Below the pieces are notes generated by a model, which was given only the letters and a program-made list of their open reading frames with translations, was not told the origin of the DNA and made no database searches. Positions 60,572 through 64,000 of a DNA stretch of 64,000 bases are shown one piece after another. The position numbers were made by a program, and so were the translations under genes. Origin of the DNA: Paenibacillus sp. FSL R5-0766 (GTDB lineage: Bacteria > Bacillota > Bacilli > Paenibacillales > Paenibacillaceae); contig NZ_CP150227.1 in the NCBI RefSeq assembly GCF_037971845.1, forward strand, positions 124,001 through 188,000, written 5' to 3'. Position 1 is the first letter of the stretch. Each line of letters opens with the position of its first letter.

Positions 60572-61597
60572 ATGCGAACGATTTTAGAAATACAAAAGCA
60601 GCTTCTGCCTGATCTCATGGATATCTTGAAAAAGAGGTATACGATTCTGCAACAGATCATGTTATCGGATGTGATCGGACGGAGAACGTTAGCTAATTCC
60701 ATGCAGATGACCGAGCGGGTTCTGAGGGCTGAGACCGATCTGTTAAAGGCTCAGGGACTTATTGAAATTGACAGTGCAGGAATGAAGATCAGCGAGGCAG
60801 GGTATGATTTGCTGCAGCAGTTAGAGCCCGTAGCCAAAGAGTTGTTCGGATTATCCGAGCTGGAAGAGCGCATCAAGCAAGCCTACGGTCTGCAAAAGGT
60901 AGTTGTGGTTCCTGGTGATTCGGACGTTTCTCCATTTGCCAAAAGGGAACTGGGCAGAGCCGGAGCGAAGGCTCTCGGCAATATCATGAGTGACAACGAC
61001 GTTGTCGCCGTTACTGGCGGTTCAACAACGGCCGAAGTCGCAGAGCAACTGACTCCGCCAACATCGCTCAAAGGTGTCTGGTTTGTACCAGCACGCGGTG
61101 GACTTGGAGAAAGCCTTGAAATTCAGGCTAATACGATCGCATCCACAATGGCAAAACGGGTAGGGGCGCAATACAAACTCCTGCATGTACCGGATTTGCT
61201 CAGTGATCATGCCTATGAATCATTAATCCAGGACCCTAGTGTTCAGGAGATTCTGCAGCTGATCAGGCAATCACGGATTGTTATTCATGGAATTGGTGAT
61301 GCCGTAGAGATGGCCAAAAGACGCAAACTTGCGACGGAGATTATAGATGAACTTCAGGAGCAAGGGGCCGTATCTGAATCTTTCGGTTATTACTTTAATG
61401 ATCAGGGTGAGGTTGTACATACCATGCTTACACTGGGTATGCGACTTCAGGATATTGAACGAACCGATGTTGTAATTGGAATTGCAGGTGGCAAAAGCAA
61501 AGCTGCTGCAATACACTCCGTGTTGCGATTTGGTCAGGAAGATATTCTGATTATTGATGAGGCTGCTGCCGAAGTCATCGTTGCTGAAATGGAATAA
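60572..61597 (+). CDS. cggR: Central glycolytic genes regulator CggR
   Basis: SorC/DeoR-family repressor that is released by fructose 1,6-bisphosphate and controls gap-pgk-tpi-pgm-eno in B. subtilis. From the ATG at 60572 it has 341 residues. The N-terminal winged HTH is RRTLANSMQMTERVLRAETD, and the sugar-binding domain shows VVVVPGDSDVSPFAKRELGR, VAVTGGSTTAEVAEQL, VIHGIGDAVEMAKRRK and VIGIAGGKSKAAAI. A GTG at 60563 is an alternative start; GCGGGAGTGG fits the ATG better. It is the first gene before gap and pgk. Confidence 0.95.
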   Translation: MRTILEIQKQLLPDLMDILKKRYTILQQIMLSDVIGRRTLANSMQMTERVLRAETDLLKAQGLIEIDSAGMKISEAGYDLLQQLEPVAKELFGLSELEERIKQAYGLQKVVVVPGDSDVSPFAKRELGRAGAKALGNIMSDNDVVAVTGGSTTAEVAEQLTPPTSLKGVWFVPARGGLGESLEIQANTIASTMAKRVGAQYKLLHVPDLLSDHAYESLIQDPSVQEILQLIRQSRIVIHGIGDAVEMAKRRKLATEIIDELQEQGAVSESFGYYFNDQGEVVHTMLTLGMRLQDIERTDVVIGIAGGKSKAAAIHSVLRFGQEDILIIDEAAAEVIVAEME

Positions 61598-61703
61598 GGG
61601 TTTACATTGCATCACGACAATTGTTGTCTTGACGGACTTCACCGTCTGTCTTGAATATATAAGTTTCATAAAAAATTAATCAAAACTTGGGAGGAACTTA
61701 CTC

Positions 61704-62711
61704 ATGATTAAAGTAGGTATTAACGGTTTTGGACGTATTGGACGCTTGGCATTCCGCCGTATTCAAAATGTAGCAGGCATCGAGGTAGTAGCAATCAATG
61801 ACTTGACTGACGCTAAAATGCTCGCTCATTTGCTCAAATATGATACAACTCAAGGTCGCTTCGATGGCGATGTTGAAGTACACGATGGTTTCTTCAAAGT
61901 GAACGGCAAAGAAGTTAAAGTATTGGCTAACCGTAACCCGGAAGAACTTCCTTGGGGCGACCTGGGCGTAGATATCGTTCTGGAATGTACTGGTTTCTTC
62001 ACAACGAAAGAAGCAGCTGAGAAACACTTGAAAGGTGGAGCTAAGAAAGTTGTTATCTCCGCACCAGCTACTGGCGACATGAAAACCATCGTTTACAACG
62101 TAAACCATGAAATCCTCGACGGTACTGAAACTGTAATCTCCGGCGCATCTTGCACAACAAACTGCCTGGCACCTATGGCAAAAACACTGCAAGACAAATT
62201 CGGAATCGTTCAAGGTTTGATGACTACAATTCACGCTTACACTGGCGACCAAAACACGTTGGATGCTCCACACCCTAAAGGTGACTTCCGTCGTGCTCGC
62301 GCAGCAGCTGAAAACATCATCCCTAACACAACTGGTGCTGCTAAAGCAATCGGTCTGGTAATCCCAGAACTGCAAGGAATCCTTGATGGTGCAGCTCAAC
62401 GTGTACCAGTAGCTACTGGTTCCCTGACTGAGCTCGTAACTGTTCTGAACAAAAAAGTAACTGCTGAAGAAGTTAACGCAGCTATGCAAGAAGCTTCCGA
62501 TCCAGAAACTTTCGGATACACAGAAGACGAAATCGTATCTTCCGATATCCAAGGAATCACTTTCGGTTCCCTGTTTGATGCCACTCAAACTAAAGTTCTG
62601 ACTGTTGGCGACCAACAATTGGTTAAAACTGTAGCTTGGTATGACAATGAAATGTCCTACACTGCACAATTGGTTCGCACTTTGGAGCACTTTGCAAAAA
62701 TGATTAAGTAA
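61704..62711 (+). CDS. gapA: Glyceraldehyde-3-phosphate dehydrogenase
   Basis: NAD-dependent glycolytic enzyme that oxidises glyceraldehyde 3-phosphate to 1,3-bisphosphoglycerate. It has 335 residues: Rossmann start [14 protein letters not shown], active Cys150 in [12 protein letters not shown], His177 in [11 protein letters not shown], and the S-loop [20 protein letters not shown]. The Asp in VVAINDLTD after the second strand fits NAD use. TTGGGAGG precedes the ATG. Strong codon bias fits high expression. It lies 106 bases after cggR. Confidence 0.97.
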   Translation: MIKVGINGFGRIGRLAFRRIQNVAGIEVVAINDLTDAKMLAHLLKYDTTQGRFDGDVEVHDGFFKVNGKEVKVLANRNPEELPWGDLGVDIVLECTGFFTTKEAAEKHLKGGAKKVVISAPATGDMKTIVYNVNHEILDGTETVISGASCTTNCLAPMAKTLQDKFGIVQGLMTTIHAYTGDQNTLDAPHPKGDFRRARAAAENIIPNTTGAAKAIGLVIPELQGILDGAAQRVPVATGSLTELVTVLNKKVTAEEVNAAMQEASDPETFGYTEDEIVSSDIQGITFGSLFDATQTKVLTVGDQQLVKTVAWYDNEMSYTAQLVRTLEHFAKMIK

Positions 62712-62728
62712 TATCTGCAATAACATAG

Positions 62729-62763
62729 AGCGGAAACAGATGCTATATTGTTTCCGCTCTTTA
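62729..62763 (+). terminator. Hairpin between gapA and pgk
   Basis: AGCGGAAAC (62729-62737) pairs with GTTTCCGCT (62750-62758), followed by a weak T-rich tail (CTTTATAT). It probably gives partial termination or a stable mRNA end within the operon. Confidence 0.6.
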
Positions 62764-62862
62764 TATATCTACATTTTGCAAATTTCTCAAAAACACCAGG
62801 ATTGACGAGGGATTATAGCTCTTGATTGGTCCACCAAATACATGGGTGCGGAGGAAATACAG

Positions 62863-64000
62863 ATGAACAAAAAAAGTGTACGCGATATCGAATTGACAGG
62901 AAAACGGGCTTTTGTCCGTGTAGATTTCAATGTGCCGCTCGAAGATGGTAAAATTACAGATGACAAACGTATTCGTGCAACGCTTCCTACAATCAACTTC
63001 TTGATTGAAAAAGGCGCTAAGGTCATTTTGGCAAGTCACATGGGTCGTCCTAACGGCGAAGTGGTTGAATCCTTGCGTTTGACTCCAGCAGCTGAGCGTT
63101 TGTCTGAATTGCTTGGTAAAACAGTTGTTAAAGCTGACGATTCCGTTGGTGACGCTGTTAAAGCTCAAATCGCTGAACTGAACAACGGCGACGTATTGTT
63201 GCTTGAAAACGTTCGTTTCCACGCAGGCGAAGAGAAAAACGATTCGGAACTCGCAAAACAATTCGCTGAACTGGCTGACGTTTTCGTTAATGATGCGTTT
63301 GGCGCGGCTCACAGAGCACACGCTTCGACTGAAGGAATCGCTCACTTGCTTCCAGCAGTGTCCGGTTTGTTGATGGAGAAAGAACTTGAAGTGTTGGGTA
63401 AAGCAATCTCCAACCCTGAGCGTCCTTTCACAGCTATCATTGGTGGATCCAAAGTTAAGGACAAAATCGATGTAATCGACAACCTGCTGAACATTGCAGA
63501 CAACGTAATCATCGGTGGCGGTCTGACTTACACGTTCTTCAAAGCACAAGGACATGAAATTGGACAATCCTTGCTGGATGATTCCAAACTTGATGTTGCT
63601 CTCGGTTTTATTGAAAAAGCGAAAAAATTGGGCAAAAACTTCTACCTGCCGGTAGATATCGTAGTGTCTGACGATTTCAGTGCGAAAGCAAACACACAAA
63701 TCGTTGACATCGATGGCATCCCAGCAGATTGGGAAGGTATCGACATCGGTCCTAAAACACGTGAGATCTATGCTGACGTTATCAAAAACTCCAAATTGGT
63801 TGTATGGAACGGACCAATGGGCGTATTTGAAATCGAGCCATTCTCCCACGGTACTCGTGCAGTAGCAGAAGCTTGCGCTGAGACAGAAGCTTACACTGTA
63901 ATTGGTGGCGGTGACTCCGCAGCAGCAGCTGAGAAGTTCAAATTGGCTGACAAGATGAACCACATCTCTACAGGTGGTGGTGCATCGCTCGAGTTCATGG
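62863..64000 (+). CDS. pgk: Phosphoglycerate kinase, 3'-truncated by the window edge
   Basis: Transfers phosphate from 1,3-bisphosphoglycerate to ADP. 379 codons of a protein normally near 394 residues are present. Motifs: [71 protein letters not shown], and at the C-terminus [11 protein letters not shown] and [20 protein letters not shown] precedes the ATG. It follows gapA in the order known from Bacillus; tpi, pgm and eno would be expected beyond the window. Confidence 0.97.
   Translation, partial: MNKKSVRDIELTGKRAFVRVDFNVPLEDGKITDDKRIRATLPTINFLIEKGAKVILASHMGRPNGEVVESLRLTPAAERLSELLGKTVVKADDSVGDAVKAQIAELNNGDVLLLENVRFHAGEEKNDSELAKQFAELADVFVNDAFGAAHRAHASTEGIAHLLPAVSGLLMEKELEVLGKAISNPERPFTAIIGGSKVKDKIDVIDNLLNIADNVIIGGGLTYTFFKAQGHEIGQSLLDDSKLDVALGFIEKAKKLGKNFYLPVDIVVSDDFSAKANTQIVDIDGIPADWEGIDIGPKTREIYADVIKNSKLVVWNGPMGVFEIEPFSHGTRAVAEACAETEAYTVIGGGDSAAAAEKFKLADKMNHISTGGGASLEFM

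Overview
The window is a chromosomal housekeeping segment of a Gram-positive, endospore-forming bacterium, almost certainly a Paenibacillus. The evidence is the 16S and 23S sequences, a large-type SRP RNA, sporulation genes (spo0F, bofA), and gene strings that match Bacillaceae/Paenibacillaceae order: rpoE-pyrG-spo0F-fba-murA-rho-rpmE, dnaX-ybaB-recR-yaaL-bofA-rrn, hprK-lgt-ppaX-acyltransferase-hisZGDBHAFI, TPR gene-trxB, rapZ-yvcK-whiA-crh, clpP-tRNA-Arg and cggR-gap-pgk. The species cannot be fixed from this reading. Nearly every gene is on the + strand. The exceptions are a subtilase, clpP and one tRNA-Arg. I saw no prophage, insertion sequence, CRISPR array or integron.

Layout. 1-2.7 kb: 3' end of argS and a convergent S8 protease. 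3.1-12.4 kb: RNA polymerase delta, CTP synthase behind a long structured leader, Spo0F, class II aldolase, MurA, Rho, an uncharacterised radical SAM protein and L31. 12.5-16.5 kb: SRP RNA, then dnaX, ybaB, recR, a YaaL-like gene and bofA. 16.5-22.8 kb: an rRNA operon with two tandem promoters in the order 16S-5S-tRNA-Ile-tRNA-Ala-23S, followed by eight tRNA genes and a terminator. 22.9-29.1 kb: a PucR/CdaR-type regulator, an MsmX-type ABC ATPase, HPr kinase, Lgt, PpaX and an acyltransferase. 29.4-38.2 kb: a histidine operon (hisZGDBHAF-IE-hisJ) that ends in a second-type PRPP synthetase and lacks hisC. 38.3-47.6 kb: an accessory carbohydrate locus with a membrane-anchored AraC regulator, a lipoprotein binding protein, two permeases, a TIM-barrel isomerase-like enzyme and a 583-residue cytoplasmic protein of unknown activity. 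47.8-57.7 kb: TPR-HTH protein, thioredoxin reductase, AI-2E-family membrane protein, ROK glucokinase, RapZ, YvcK, WhiA, an HPr/Crh protein and a SIMPL protein. 58.0-64 kb: an exported stalk-domain protein, clpP under a perfect CtsR box, tRNA-Arg, and cggR-gap-pgk behind a CggR-like operator (pgk runs off the end).

How the genes work together. Carbon control is a thread through the window: HPr kinase/phosphorylase, PpaX, an HPr/Crh protein with both phosphorylation sites, a cre-like site upstream of the sugar-binding lipoprotein, a general MsmX-type ATPase that could energise the ATPase-less sugar importer, and the CggR-controlled glycolytic genes. The histidine operon carries its own PRPP synthetase, which would feed the HisG/HisZ first step.

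The clearest oddities are the 5S gene sitting between 16S and 23S with none after 23S, the PRPP synthetase paralogue in the his operon, the radical SAM gene between rho and rpmE, competing hairpins before pyrG, His15 in the protein at the crh locus, and a GC-rich block inside hisD and early hisF. I did not find a clearly undescribed defence or mobile system. The best candidates for new biology are the carbohydrate locus and the radical SAM protein.
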